Of a stretch of 64,000 nt of DNA, positions 43,388 through 52,707 are shown piece after piece (position 1 is the first letter of the stretch; the number at the start of each line of letters is the position of its first letter). Under the pieces are notes generated by a model that saw nothing but the letters and a program-made list of their open reading frames with translations, was not told where the DNA came from and made no database searches. A program made the position numbers and the translations under genes. Origin of the DNA: CALNZV01 sp942491115. GTDB lineage: Bacteria > Desulfobacterota > Desulfobacteria > Desulfobacterales > UBA5852. Location of the stretch: positions 310,001-374,000 of the forward strand of contig CALNZV010000020.1 of the NCBI GenBank assembly GCA_942491115.1. Reading direction: 5' to 3'.

Positions 43388-45145
43388 CTATTTTTTTATG
43401 GATTGCCGGCTCGGAGCGGTGACCGCCAGTTCGGGTCCGGGCTCTCCCAGGAAACGGGATGCGGTCAGATCGACATCGGCGGCGCTCCATGCCCGCCGAA
43501 AACGCGCCTCGACCATGGCCGCTTGGTCCGTCTTACCCTGGGCCGTCAGGGATTCCATGAGCCCAAAGAGGGACCAACCGTTCTCACGGTTGTTTTGAAG
43601 ATCCTGCCAGTAGACCGCCTCGGCTTCCGAGGGCCGGCCGGCCTTCAGCAGCACCGCTCCCAGGGACTGACGGACGGGCACATGCCAGTCGGGTGGCTCG
43701 TTATAGATCAGATTGTCCTCCAAAAGCACCCCGCGATGGAGGTGGACGATGGCCTCGTCGACGTCACCACGCCGGGCCGACAGCTCGCCCGCCAGGACTT
43801 CAACACCGATGTTAAGAATCGCTCCAGCCCCGTTGCGGGAGAAGGTGACCCGGTAGCCCTCCATGGCCGGATTTTCCGCAATGGCCTTCAACGCATCCAA
43901 CTCCGCGGAGGCGCTCTCCAATTCATCCCCGGCTGTGTAGGCCAGTCCCCTTGAAAAATGCCAGATGCCTGTCCAAAACAGGCTGTCCCGGGGAGGGCTC
44001 GGGGTGGCCAATACCCGATCCCATTGTCCGAAACGGGTGTAGGAAAAAAGTGGCGTCACCAGGAACTGGTGAAGGAGAGGCACCTCCCGCCAGACCCCTT
44101 CCGGGATGCTCGCGGCGGTCTTCAAGGCAGCGTCGACGGCCACCTTGCTCCGCCCTTCCATGGTGGCGGAATCCCAAAGGAAATGGATGTTGTGGGGGTA
44201 GTAGGCAAGGGGGTAAACCCCCTGGGCCCGGCATTGCACGATGTAATCCTCGTCGGCGGCGATGGCGTCCCGGTTGCTTTGGGACGCATCGGCATACCGT
44301 CCCACCCGTCGAAAAATATGGGAGGGCATGTGAACCAGGTGGCCGGCGCCGGGGGCCAGCCGCCCCAGCCGTTCGGCCCCGGCCACCGCCAGCTCCGGCC
44401 GGGCATACTCGACCGTATGAATGTAGAGATGGATCGCGCCCGGATGATTGGGATTGCGGGCCATGACCGATTCGAGGATCTTCATGATGACGACGGTGCT
44501 TGGGTACGGTTGCCGGTCGCGGGTCCAATAGGCCCAGGGACTTAGATTCATCAACGCCTCCGCATAGAAGGTGGCGGCGTCGAGATCCTCGGGATAGCGC
44601 TTGTGAAGACGTCCCATCGCCTCGGCATAGGCCTGGTCAAACGCAGAGCGGTCCTCCACGGCCTTGCCCTCGTATCGGGCGGATAGAGCATCGATATAGG
44701 CCCGCTCCCTTTCCGTTGCCCCGTCCGCCAGGGTCCTGGCCTTCTGCAGCCATTCGTAGGCCTGGGGCTCCTTCTCCGGGGACATGGGTATGTTGATGTT
44801 GGGTCCGAGGACCAGTGCCATCCCCCAGTAGGCCATGGCGCACTCGGGGTCGAGACGGGCCGCCTCCTGAAAGGAGCGGAATGCTTCGGCGTGGTTGAAG
44901 CCGTAGGTCAGGGTCACGGCCTGGTTGATGAAGAGCTGAGCCCTCGGGCTGTCTGTGGTCACCGGGATTGAATAATCACCAAGGTTCTGCAGTCTGGGGG
45001 CCAGTTGCCCCTCGATGGCGGCGGACGACACGTCCTGTGGCGGCGATTTGGCGGTTGTCGCATTGACCGGGAGCACCCAAAGCATACTGATGACGGCTAC
45101 TGTCAATGACAAGCGATTGAAAGGGATATATAGTGATTTTCTCAT
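43388..45145 (-). CDS. Exported TPR-repeat protein
   Basis: A 585-residue protein with a signal peptide (about 1-30) and helical repeats throughout: EAFRSFQEAARLDPECAMAY is a TPR unit near residue 85, and others follow (for example near 440-540). An HVMPSHIF-like LVHMPSHIFRRVGRY stretch and IHLYIHTVEY are shared by a group of uncharacterised periplasmic TPR proteins. No enzyme motif seen. ATG 45145 lies behind a GAGGATC site. No partner gene. Confidence 0.75.
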   Translation of the reverse strand: MRKSLYIPFNRLSLTVAVISMLWVLPVNATTAKSPPQDVSSAAIEGQLAPRLQNLGDYSIPVTTDSPRAQLFINQAVTLTYGFNHAEAFRSFQEAARLDPECAMAYWGMALVLGPNINIPMSPEKEPQAYEWLQKARTLADGATERERAYIDALSARYEGKAVEDRSAFDQAYAEAMGRLHKRYPEDLDAATFYAEALMNLSPWAYWTRDRQPYPSTVVIMKILESVMARNPNHPGAIHLYIHTVEYARPELAVAGAERLGRLAPGAGHLVHMPSHIFRRVGRYADASQSNRDAIAADEDYIVQCRAQGVYPLAYYPHNIHFLWDSATMEGRSKVAVDAALKTAASIPEGVWREVPLLHQFLVTPLFSYTRFGQWDRVLATPSPPRDSLFWTGIWHFSRGLAYTAGDELESASAELDALKAIAENPAMEGYRVTFSRNGAGAILNIGVEVLAGELSARRGDVDEAIVHLHRGVLLEDNLIYNEPPDWHVPVRQSLGAVLLKAGRPSEAEAVYWQDLQNNRENGWSLFGLMESLTAQGKTDQAAMVEARFRRAWSAADVDLTASRFLGEPGPELAVTAPSRQSIKK

Positions 45146-45467
45146 AACAGATCCTCCTCAAACCGGCCCTCCCAAGGCGGCCGGCCATGGATGTGGAGTG
45201 ACGTTTCCGCATGTGGGAAGGAGGGTTTGAAATGCGCTGAAATGATTTTAACATATCGAAATAATTAATAAAGACGAGCATCAGCAAGAAGTGGAGGATC
45301 GAGACGAGAATTCGGATGCCATGCCGCAGACCCCCATCGGGAAACGGCTGTTCGGCGTTGGAACAGATAGTTGAGGGTTGGACTGTCCCGAGGCATTGTC
45401 AAGAGAGACCGGGCGGGATGTCCAAAAATAAGCGAGATTCCCGCCTCGGAGAGGAGAAATACAAGCC
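45146..45467. other. Divergent promoter region
   Basis: Between the divergent TPR gene and the exported protein at 45468. An AT-rich run at about 45240-45275 is a candidate promoter for the TPR gene, but no convincing -35/-10 pair can be fixed. No gene seen. Confidence 0.45.
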
Positions 45468-46025
45468 ATGAGCCTCAATCGATCGATGGTACCCCTCCTG
45501 ATCCTGTTGGCGGCCAGTGGATCGGCCCATGCCTTCGAGCTCAATGAGGGAATCCACGGGATGGCCTGGGCAAGTCATATCTCCCGGCACACCCATCTTA
45601 CCGAGATCCGTGAATCGGCTGGCGCGCGCTATTATATCGACGCCGACACTGTCTACAGCGTATCCAATCAGCCGGTGCCCGGGGTGATATACGGGTTCTA
45701 TGATGAACAACTCTTCGCTGTCTTCATCCGGATGGGCACGCCAAATCAGTTTTACTATATCACCCAGCGGTTCAGCGACCTCTTCGGAGAGCCAAGAACC
45801 TCCGTGCAATCCGGCTCCGGCCAGACCATTTACCGATGGAAGGACGGGGACGTGAAAATCAAGATGAAAGTGAATGACTCCAAGGGGGAATTGAAGCTCG
45901 GCATTTACTATGGGCCATTGTCTTCCCGACTCAATGAGGCGCAGGTGGAATCGATACCGGAAGAGGCCTACCGGCAGGGGAGCCCCCAGGGCGACACGCC
46001 GCCCCTGCCGCTCCTTGGTCCTTGA
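45468..46025 (+). CDS. Exported hypothetical protein
   Basis: A 185-residue protein with a signal peptide (about 1-22, AHA cleavage). The mature part resembles a small beta-rich domain: MAWASHISR, YYIDADTVY, PGVIYGFYDEQLFAV, and a tail of about 25 disordered residues. No known domain comes to mind. GAGAGGAGAAA upstream supports ATG 45468. Probably periplasmic. Convergent with the following methyltransferase. Confidence 0.6.
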   Translation: MSLNRSMVPLLILLAASGSAHAFELNEGIHGMAWASHISRHTHLTEIRESAGARYYIDADTVYSVSNQPVPGVIYGFYDEQLFAVFIRMGTPNQFYYITQRFSDLFGEPRTSVQSGSGQTIYRWKDGDVKIKMKVNDSKGELKLGIYYGPLSSRLNEAQVESIPEEAYRQGSPQGDTPPLPLLGP

Positions 46026-46051
46026 GGTCATCCAGGGGAATGCGACGGAGG

Positions 46052-47074
46052 CTACACCGTAATCCGCCAGCATCGGTGGATCGGCTGCCGCTTGCGGCGA
46101 TAGTCCTCGGGAATGGTAGCCTCGGTGATTTCCTTGATCCGGGCCGCATCGAGTCCTTCGAATCGGGGGACGAAGCTTTGATGATTGGTGGAAAAAAACA
46201 CCGTGGCTCCGGGCATCATGACGCCCATCACCGCGGCCAGCAGTCGGGGATGATCCTGCAGAATGTCGAATGCGTCCCCACTGACCCGGGTGGTCGAATA
46301 AGACGGCGGATCCACCACCGCTAAATGGAAGCGACGGCCGTTGTGTCTGGCACGGTTCAGAAAATCCAAAGCATCGGCCTGCAGGGTGGTATGGGGTCCC
46401 TTGGGAATGCCGTTCTGATCCAGATTCTGGCGGGCCCACCGGACGGCAGTCTCAGACCGATCGACAGACAAGGTGGTGAGCGCACCCCCTTTGGCGGCAT
46501 AACAGGAGAAGGTGGCCGTATAGCAGTAAAGGTTCAAGAAATCCGTTCCCTCTGCCAGTTCTCGGACCATCTGCCGGGTATTCCGATGATCGGAAAAAAG
46601 CCCGGTGTCCACATAGTCATAAGGGTTGACGAGGAACCGTAAATCCCTTTCGGCCACAAGGATCTTTCGATCGGTATGATCGATCCGCCGGTATCGATTC
46701 CCGTCCGCCGCCCCCGCCCGCCGCTCCTTCAAGTGGAGGTTCTCCCCAGGTACGTCCAAGGCCCGGGCCACGGCCTCACCCATGGCGGAAAGCCATTGCG
46801 GAATGGACTGCCGTCTCATGTATTCGCCCACCACCAGGTGCCCGCCGTACCAGTCCACCACGGCACGGATCTCCGGTATGTCCCAGTCATAGAGACGAAA
46901 GACCTCGATCTGATGGCGCGCAAACCGCTTTCGAAGATGCTTGAATCGCTTCTTTACCCGGTTGGACAGCATCTCCCCCTGGCGCTTGATTCGAATATCT
47001 GTCTTGGGATCGACCATGGTCACCATCCGTCGGGATCGGGCGTCACCGCAATCGATGCCGAGGGGAGCCCGCAT
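46052..47074 (-). CDS. Class I SAM-dependent RNA methyltransferase, RlmI/RlmK-like
   Basis: A 340-residue protein whose second half is a Rossmann methyltransferase: DTGLFSDHRNTRQMV, NLYCYTATFSCYAAKGGA (SAM-binding), LSVDRSETAVRWA, and the catalytic-site DPPSYS. The first half has a PUA-less helical and beta part with VVDWYGGHLVV and KERR segments. This layout fits RlmI/RlmKL m7G2069 or m5C1962 enzymes of 23S rRNA, though the exact base is unknown. The N-terminus is uncertain: ATGs at 47074, 47026 and 47017 are all possible. A promoter candidate lies upstream. Confidence 0.85.
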   Translation of the reverse strand: MRAPLGIDCGDARSRRMVTMVDPKTDIRIKRQGEMLSNRVKKRFKHLRKRFARHQIEVFRLYDWDIPEIRAVVDWYGGHLVVGEYMRRQSIPQWLSAMGEAVARALDVPGENLHLKERRAGAADGNRYRRIDHTDRKILVAERDLRFLVNPYDYVDTGLFSDHRNTRQMVRELAEGTDFLNLYCYTATFSCYAAKGGALTTLSVDRSETAVRWARQNLDQNGIPKGPHTTLQADALDFLNRARHNGRRFHLAVVDPPSYSTTRVSGDAFDILQDHPRLLAAVMGVMMPGATVFFSTNHQSFVPRFEGLDAARIKEITEATIPEDYRRKRQPIHRCWRITV

Positions 47075-47207
47075 GTCGAATCCCGTTCGGCCGACCTATT
47101 CCGTATGGCCCTGGATCCATTTGAAGAAGGCTCCCAGGGCAATCAGCAATGCACTGCCCCTCGCAAATCGACTGGAAGAACTGATCGGTGCCATCGATAG
47201 ATTCTTA

Positions 47208-47236
47208 ATTATAACCAATCGAAATCAATATTTAAA
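47208..47236 (-). promoter_or_regulatory. Sigma70-like promoter for the methyltransferase gene
   Basis: The minus strand has a perfect -10 TATAAT (47208-47213) and TTTAAA as -35 (47231-47236) with a 17-base spacer, in an AT-rich patch between rhodanese and methyltransferase genes. The transcript would start about 125 bases before the ATG. Confidence 0.5.
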
Positions 47237-47336
47237 TTCAGAATTCAGGCGACCTTCCCGAAGGGTCGGCCCAACACCCGGCGGTATACAAGACGGCACC
47301 CCCCTTCCATGGGAACGGTCGACCCGGCTTCCCTGG

Positions 47337-47741
47337 CTATCCCCGCTCCACCGGATACCGTTCCCTGTCCTCCCAGTACTCGATGCCGCCGATCATTATT
47401 TTCACCGGACGCCCGAGACCGCTGAGTTTAAAGGCCGCTTTGTCGGCACCATTGCAGCCGGGACCCCAGCAGTAGACGACAAAGAGGGTGTCCGCCGGAT
47501 AGGCGGCCATTGTCGCTTCCGTGATATCGGGATGGGGAATGTTGACGGCGCCGACGGCATGGCTTTTTGCGTAGGCTTCCGGGCTGCGGACATCGACCAG
47601 AACGAAGGGGGCTGCCCCCGTTTGCAGGTCCGCGAAGACATCAGAGGGATCGGTTTCGAGGGCCAGTTTTCGGCCTAACAGCCGTAAGGCGTCCGAACTG
47701 TCCAGGGGAGGGGTTTCAAGAACCTTAAAGGATGTCGTCAT
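47337..47741 (-). CDS. Rhodanese-like domain protein
   Basis: A single-domain rhodanese of 134 residues. The VLVDVRSPEAYAKSHAVGAVNIPH segment starts the fold, and the active-site loop YCWGPGCNGA contains the catalytic Cys, while ALETDPSD marks the N-terminal part. It probably moves sulfane sulfur or handles persulfides. It sits downstream of the SDR genes on the same strand, after a 190-base gap. Confidence 0.85.
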   Translation of the reverse strand: MTTSFKVLETPPLDSSDALRLLGRKLALETDPSDVFADLQTGAAPFVLVDVRSPEAYAKSHAVGAVNIPHPDITEATMAAYPADTLFVVYCWGPGCNGADKAAFKLSGLGRPVKIMIGGIEYWEDRERYPVERG

Positions 47742-47930
47742 GGATCATCTCCTTTCCAGATCCATACAAAGAAGGCACAGCGAACGGTTGGAGGTCTCCA
47801 ACTCCCGACAGGGTCTTCGACACTGATAAAAGAAGGGCATCGTCGACGGCTCCCCGAGGCCTTAACCATTGTCGCCACGCCGTTTCAGGCATGAAACCGC
47901 ATCCCGGGGCGACGCAGTCGGCGATGGGAT

Positions 47931-48674
47931 TCAGGCATTCCAACCGCCGTCCACGTTCAAGGTGGCGCCGGTGATGTAGGTGGCATCGGGCCCGGCCAGA
48001 AACGCCACCGCTCCGGCGATTTCCTCGGGGCGGCCGTAGCGGCCCAACGCTGTGAGGGATCGCTGAAATTCGGCATGCTCTCCGTCAGCAGGGTTCATTT
48101 CGGTGTCGACGGGACCCGGCTGAACCGCATTGACCAAAATCCCCTTCTCTCCTAGATCTTTGGCCCAACTGCGGCTGAAACCGGTCACAGCAAACTTGGA
48201 TGCATTGTAGACGCTCATGCCCGGAGCCGAGGCCCGCTCTCCCAGAACGCTGCTGATGTTGATGATTCGGCTGCCAGCTTTCATTACCTTCACCGCGGCG
48301 TTGGTGATGGCGATAACCGCATCCACATTGATCCGCATCACCCGCTGGTATTCCTCGGCGGCAAGATTGCCGATGACGCCAAGGCTGTAGACGCCGGCGT
48401 TGTTGACCAGGATGTCCAGTTTCCCGAAATCCCCGACCACCCGCTCGACGACAGCCGGCAGGGTTGCCGGCTCCCCTGCATCGGCCGGGTAGGCGCGGAC
48501 CGTAGCACCGACGTCACGCAAATCTTTCAAAAGTGCCTCGGCTCCGGAGGCGGAGCTGTTGTAGGTAAATGCAACATGGGCGCCGTCTGAAGCCAAGCGG
48601 CGAACGATGGCGGACCCAATGCCTTTGGCTCCTCCGGTCACCAGGGCGACATTACCCGACAATGGTGTGGTCAT
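47931..48674 (-). CDS. SDR family oxidoreductase
   Basis: A 247-residue classical short-chain dehydrogenase: cofactor motif TGGAKGIGSA, NNAG, catalytic Ser in NISS, Tyr/Lys in YNASK, and PGPVDTEMNPAD, ending NVDGGWNA. An Asn-Ser after the second strand suggests NADP use. It resembles FabG-like proteins and glucose or 3-ketoacyl reductases; substrate unknown. It follows the next SDR gene by 51 bases and likely shares its transcript. Confidence 0.82.
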   Translation of the reverse strand: MTTPLSGNVALVTGGAKGIGSAIVRRLASDGAHVAFTYNSSASGAEALLKDLRDVGATVRAYPADAGEPATLPAVVERVVGDFGKLDILVNNAGVYSLGVIGNLAAEEYQRVMRINVDAVIAITNAAVKVMKAGSRIINISSVLGERASAPGMSVYNASKFAVTGFSRSWAKDLGEKGILVNAVQPGPVDTEMNPADGEHAEFQRSLTALGRYGRPEEIAGAVAFLAGPDATYITGATLNVDGGWNA

Positions 48675-48725
48675 TGGCTTTCTCCTTTACATCACGTGGG
48701 TGTGAACCGGTCATGGTGGCACCGA

Positions 48726-49493
48726 TCACTGGTTGCGGCCGGCCATGACGCCGCCGTCCGTATCCCAGACGGCCCCGGTCACCCAGCCAGCCTCCTCGGA
48801 GAGCAGAAAATCGATGACCCCGGCAACGTCGTCGGCCTGCCCCACACGGCCGATGGGATGAAAGCCGTCGAATCCCGCAAGGGTTTCCTCTATCTTGTCG
48901 GGCTCGATGAACGCTCCGTAGATCGGGGTGACCACCACAGCCGGCGACACGGCGTTGACACGGATGCCAAACTCAGCAAGCTCCATCGCCAAATGTTGGG
49001 TCAGTGAATGTAGACCCGCCTTTGCCATGGAATAGGCTGATGATGGGGTCGCCTTGATGGCCTGTTTTGCCCACATCGAGCCGATATTGACGATCGCTCC
49101 ACCGCCATGCTGTTTCATGTTCTCGGCCACCGCTTGGGTGATGAAAAAGAGACTCCGATTGACGTCCATGTATTTGTCGTAGTCAGCCTTTGTGTGGTCA
49201 AGAAAGGGCGCCGGTTTGAAGGCGCCCGCCGCATTCACGAGATAACGGATGTGCCGCTGCATCCTTCCTATGGCATCGATGAAGGCGTCCACGGCATGGC
49301 TGTCGTAAAGATCCACGGGGACGGTCTCGACGCCGCCCGCTGCCAGGTCCCTTTTAGCGCGATCCAGTTTATCGGCCTTGCGTCCGAGCAGCAGCACGTC
49401 GACGCCCCGGTTGACCAATCGAGTGGCAGACGCTTTGCCAATGCCGCTGGAGCCCCCGACGATCAGGGCGGTGGGGTTTCGGTCACTTTCCAT
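48726..49493 (-). CDS. SDR family oxidoreductase
   Basis: A 255-residue classical SDR: VGGSSGIGKA cofactor loop, NAAG, Ser in NIGSM, Tyr/Lys in YSMAK, ending DTDGGVMAG. Its strand after the loop (RKADKLDRAK) points to NADP. It is the first gene of a two-SDR run on the minus strand with a good AGAGGAG site. Direct repeats of CATATCGAT lie right at and above its start and could bind a regulator. Confidence 0.82.
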   Translation of the reverse strand: MESDRNPTALIVGGSSGIGKASATRLVNRGVDVLLLGRKADKLDRAKRDLAAGGVETVPVDLYDSHAVDAFIDAIGRMQRHIRYLVNAAGAFKPAPFLDHTKADYDKYMDVNRSLFFITQAVAENMKQHGGGAIVNIGSMWAKQAIKATPSSAYSMAKAGLHSLTQHLAMELAEFGIRVNAVSPAVVVTPIYGAFIEPDKIEETLAGFDGFHPIGRVGQADDVAGVIDFLLSEEAGWVTGAVWDTDGGVMAGRNQ

Positions 49494-49524
49494 ATCGATC
49501 TCCTCTATTTATCGACATATCGAT
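49491..49524. repeat. Direct repeat CATATCGAT with a 14-bp palindrome at the SDR start
   Basis: CATATCGAT occurs at 49491-49499 and 49516-49524. The second copy ends a palindrome, ATCGA-N4-TCGAT (49511-49524). The first copy overlaps the ATG of the SDR gene. The layout suits an autoregulated operator; only short AT-rich sequence is involved. Confidence 0.35.
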
Positions 49525-50133
49525 TAGTGGTTTGAAATCGGGACGATCACCACCGATGCCATCCCATTGTCCATGGCTATCAGCCGAAGGGGACGACTAT
49601 CGGCAGGGTCCTAAACCAATGCACCCCGGAGCCTGGGGATGGACCCCGCGGCCAGCGCCCTTGCCTGCCAAGCGCCAAATCGAGGACAGAATAGGCGTTG
49701 ATACCGTCAGCCCTTACCGGTTCCCCGAACCCCCTCCGCCGGACACCACTGGACTGGACCTCTGTCCCGTGGCCATTTCCATCAACGTCTCCTCCAATGG
49801 GTTCATGAAATCGTACCCTCTGGGTAACTTGAATCCTAACTATCAGCAGACCGTAGTCAAATGGCTCTCAAAACCAACCCGACATGATAGAGACCGTCGT
49901 CGATCGTGTCGATGGGTGGTTTCGATGTCGCCCGGCATCCAAGAAGGACACCTCCCATGCCGGAAGCGGATGCCGAGGCCGGTTTCGGTATCCTCCTCGA
50001 TGGACAGCACCGGTTCGATGTGATACCACCATCACCCGTGAAGACGATCCACGCCGAGAGCCGTCTACGGCGAAAGCGCCTGAACCCACCGGCATCGGTC
50101 ATTACCCTGGTCCACGCGACCACCAGACAGGCC
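49494..50133. other. 640-base region upstream of draT
   Basis: No supported gene. The frame of draT stays open back to 49906, with an ATG at 49957 behind AAGGACACC, so the true start could lie there. Several frames remain open as expected for GC-rich DNA. A nif-type sigma54 promoter was sought and no clear TGGCAC-N5-TTGC pair was found. Confidence 0.45.
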
Positions 50134-50931
50134 ATGGAACCGACCCGCCCTCTCACCAATCGATGCAATCTCCCCCCCTGGGAGATCAGTTCGCTGACTT
50201 TCAACGAAAAGCCCCGTCATCTGCGCATCCACGGCGTACGATCCACTCACCGGCATTTTTTCAACCAGCTGGACCGGCTGGCCACCTGGGAAGAGCGGGC
50301 CCGTATCTACGAAGACTACATGGAGGTGGCTTTCCATCTCCATCAGTGGCGGGAAGACGGCGACAAGGGAGGCCAATTGAGCCTGAAGAACAGCTACCTC
50401 AGGTTTCTGAGGGGCTGGCTTTTCGATGCCAACTCCCTCGAGGGTGCGGTCATGAAAGGGTGGGTGGAGAGCCGGCTGGGCATCGCCCCCACCTATCACC
50501 GACAGCCGATTTCCGGCCCGGACAGCGAGGCCTACCTTGACTATTTAAGCGACCGGTGGAGGGGTGCCGCTCCCACCAATGCCATCCTCTCCCAGTTGGA
50601 TCTTCTCTACGAGTTCGTCCAATACGAGTTCGAGCGCCGGTCCGCCGACCATTCCCATCTCGTTCTCTATCGGGGCGTTTACGACTTCGAGGAGCACGAC
50701 GTCATCGCCCAGAAGGCCGGGAATCGGATGGTCATTCGGCTCAACAGCTTGAATTCTTTTACCCGGGATTTCGAGCGGGCATGGGAGTTCGGGACGAGAA
50801 TTCTGGAGGCCAGGGTTCCGGTTCCAAAGGTGTTCTTCGACGGCGCCTTTCTTCACGCCGGCATCCTCCAGGGAGAAGAGGAAGTTCTTGTCATCGGCGG
50901 TGAATACGATGTCCTCGTCCGGTGGTATTAG
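50134..50931 (+). CDS. draT: NAD+-dinitrogen-reductase ADP-D-ribosyltransferase
   Basis: DraT switches off nitrogenase by ADP-ribosylating an Arg of NifH. The 265-residue product matches DraT in TRCNLPPWEISSLTFN at the N-terminus, KNSYLRFLRGWLFDAN, GAVMKGWVESRLGI, and then the R-S-E transferase core: Arg in LYRGVYDF, Ser in LNSFTRD and Glu in GEEEV. An ATG at 50134 is my choice from family length; longer starts exist. draG follows after nine bases. No nif genes are in the window, so the target is elsewhere. Confidence 0.88.
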   Translation: MEPTRPLTNRCNLPPWEISSLTFNEKPRHLRIHGVRSTHRHFFNQLDRLATWEERARIYEDYMEVAFHLHQWREDGDKGGQLSLKNSYLRFLRGWLFDANSLEGAVMKGWVESRLGIAPTYHRQPISGPDSEAYLDYLSDRWRGAAPTNAILSQLDLLYEFVQYEFERRSADHSHLVLYRGVYDFEEHDVIAQKAGNRMVIRLNSLNSFTRDFERAWEFGTRILEARVPVPKVFFDGAFLHAGILQGEEEVLVIGGEYDVLVRWY

Positions 50932-50940
50932 GAGACGGCC

Positions 50941-51876
50941 ATGTCCCCGCCCCGATGGCAGACCATGGAAGACCGTGCGAGAGCGGCTTTTCTTGGTGTG
51001 GCGATCGGTGACGCCCTGGGCGCTACCACTGAGTTCATGACCCCCAATGAGATCAAGGCCAAATACGGCGTTCACCGGAAAATGGTGGGCGGCGGTTGGC
51101 TCTACCTGAAGCCCGGTCGGGTCACCGACGATACGGAGATGTCCATTTGCATCGCCCGGGGTATTCTCGATGCCGGGACCTGGGACCTGACCGCAATAGC
51201 CGACCGCTTCGCGGACTGGATGAGGAATCGGCCGGCGGACATCGGGGCCACCTGTGCCCGGGGAATCCGGGCCTATATCCAAACGGGGTCCATGGAAGTG
51301 CCCTACAACCCGTGGAGCGCCGGCAACGGGGCTGTCATGCGGATGGCGCCGGTAGCCCTCTTCACCCTTGGAAACCCCCGACGGCTTGAAGCGCTCTCCC
51401 TGGAGCAGGCCCACCTGACTCACAACCATCCCCTGTCCGACGCGGCGTGCGTCGCCGTGGGCGAAATGGTTCAGGAGGCGATCCTCGGCGCTACCCCTGA
51501 CCGTTTGAAAGCAGTGGCCCAGTCTCTCATTTCACGACACCCGACGTTTCGCTTCACCCCTTACCCCGGTAATAGTTCCGCCTATGTGGTCGACACCCTG
51601 CAGACCGTATTCCACCATCTGTTTTCTTCGGCCACATTCGAGGAATGTCTCATTGGTGTCGTTAACCAGGGCGGGGATGCCGACACCACGGGAGCCATCG
51701 CCGGAATGATTGCCGGACCGCTTTACGGGGCGGACACGATCCCGAGGCGATGGCTGAAGCGCCTGAACCCCATCGTTCGTGGCGAAGTGGAGGACCTTGC
51801 CCGCCGCCTGGTCCGGTGCTCGCCGATGGCCGCAGCTATGGGCTCGACTCCCGGAACTCCCTCACCCCCGGAATGA
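50941..51876 (+). CDS. draG: ADP-ribosyl-[dinitrogen reductase] hydrolase
   Basis: DraG removes the ADP-ribose that DraT places on NifH, using two Mn ions. The 311-residue protein shows GVAIGDALGATTEF, the metal-binding TDDTEM, and NQGGDADTTGA, which hold the Asp ligands of the family, plus HPLSDAAC. It is about 15-20 residues longer than R. rubrum DraG, with a tail rich in Ser, Pro and Gly whose final codons run into the next frame. ATG lies nine bases after draT; the pair forms an operon. Confidence 0.93.
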   Translation: MSPPRWQTMEDRARAAFLGVAIGDALGATTEFMTPNEIKAKYGVHRKMVGGGWLYLKPGRVTDDTEMSICIARGILDAGTWDLTAIADRFADWMRNRPADIGATCARGIRAYIQTGSMEVPYNPWSAGNGAVMRMAPVALFTLGNPRRLEALSLEQAHLTHNHPLSDAACVAVGEMVQEAILGATPDRLKAVAQSLISRHPTFRFTPYPGNSSAYVVDTLQTVFHHLFSSATFEECLIGVVNQGGDADTTGAIAGMIAGPLYGADTIPRRWLKRLNPIVRGEVEDLARRLVRCSPMAAAMGSTPGTPSPPE

Positions 51877-52675
51877 CAGCCGAACCCCATCGACCCGTGG
51901 CTTCCGCCACCTCAATCTCCTTCGCCTGGCCGATTTTACCTTCAAGCCATGTCGTGCCGGCTACCGCTGCCTTTTTGGAGAGGACGACTGTCCCGTGGAC
52001 GACGACCCCAACCAAGTCTTGAAGGCCATCGTGGATGCCGATGCCCTGATCCGTGTCTCTCCCACCTATTTTTTGGGATCCAACGCACTGCTGAAACTCT
52101 TTCTGGACAGAGGGCTCTTCTTTTACGCCCACATCGACCGAATGTGGGGGACGCCGACCGTCGGCGTCGGGATTGCCGGCATTCGCGGTAAAGAGGGCTA
52201 TACCCGGCTGGGCATCCAGAGCGTATTGAAACGATTACTGGCGGATGTAACGGCCGTTCGAACGGTCTACGGCGCTCTTCCCGGGGAGGTTTTCCTGTCG
52301 AAGGGCAACATGGCCCTGGCCTCCGCCCTTGGGAAGGCGATCTTCGGGGACACGCCGGCACCCTCAGGCCCTCGATGCCCGCTTTGTGGCGGTGACACCT
52401 TTCGGTTTGTGGGTGCCGGAGCCGTCCGTTGCATGCTCTGCAGCAATGCGGGCAATTTCGTGGATGGCGAAAACGGACAGCGCTTCCGTATCGAACTCAG
52501 CCCCCATGAGCGGTTCCTCACTAAGGAAGACGCCAAGGCCCATATGGCACGGCTTCGGAGCATGAAAGCCCGCTTCCTTGAAAACAAAACCGCTCTCAAA
52601 CAGATTGGCCGCCGGTATTGTCAAGGAGGCGTCTGGATAGGTCCCGCGGATAGGAGTTGCGGATCCGGGCCATGA
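51779..52675 (+). CDS. Flavodoxin-family oxidoreductase with zinc ribbon, N-terminus not recognisable
   Basis: From about residue 45 it reads as an FMN-reductase fold: LLRLADFTFKPC, DDCPVDDDPNQVLKAI, SPTYFLGSNALLKLFLDR, and later VGVGIAGI. Close to the C-terminus a CPLCGG...CMLC zinc ribbon stands out (about 200-222). But the FMN phosphate loop GSPR at the N-terminus is missing: the frame overlaps draG by 98 bases with no normal start (only a GTG at 51779). Either the protein starts unusually, or its first 35 residues were lost or frameshifted. Ends before a minus-strand lipoprotein. Cysteines in KPCRAGYRC lack the Isf spacing. Confidence 0.6.
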   Translation: MAKWRTLPAAWSGARRWPQLWARLPELPHPRNDSRTPSTRGFRHLNLLRLADFTFKPCRAGYRCLFGEDDCPVDDDPNQVLKAIVDADALIRVSPTYFLGSNALLKLFLDRGLFFYAHIDRMWGTPTVGVGIAGIRGKEGYTRLGIQSVLKRLLADVTAVRTVYGALPGEVFLSKGNMALASALGKAIFGDTPAPSGPRCPLCGGDTFRFVGAGAVRCMLCSNAGNFVDGENGQRFRIELSPHERFLTKEDAKAHMARLRSMKARFLENKTALKQIGRRYCQGGVWIGPADRSCGSGP

Positions 52676-52707
52676 AGAACGGGGAAGGGATCGGCCTTCT
52701 GGCGTCA

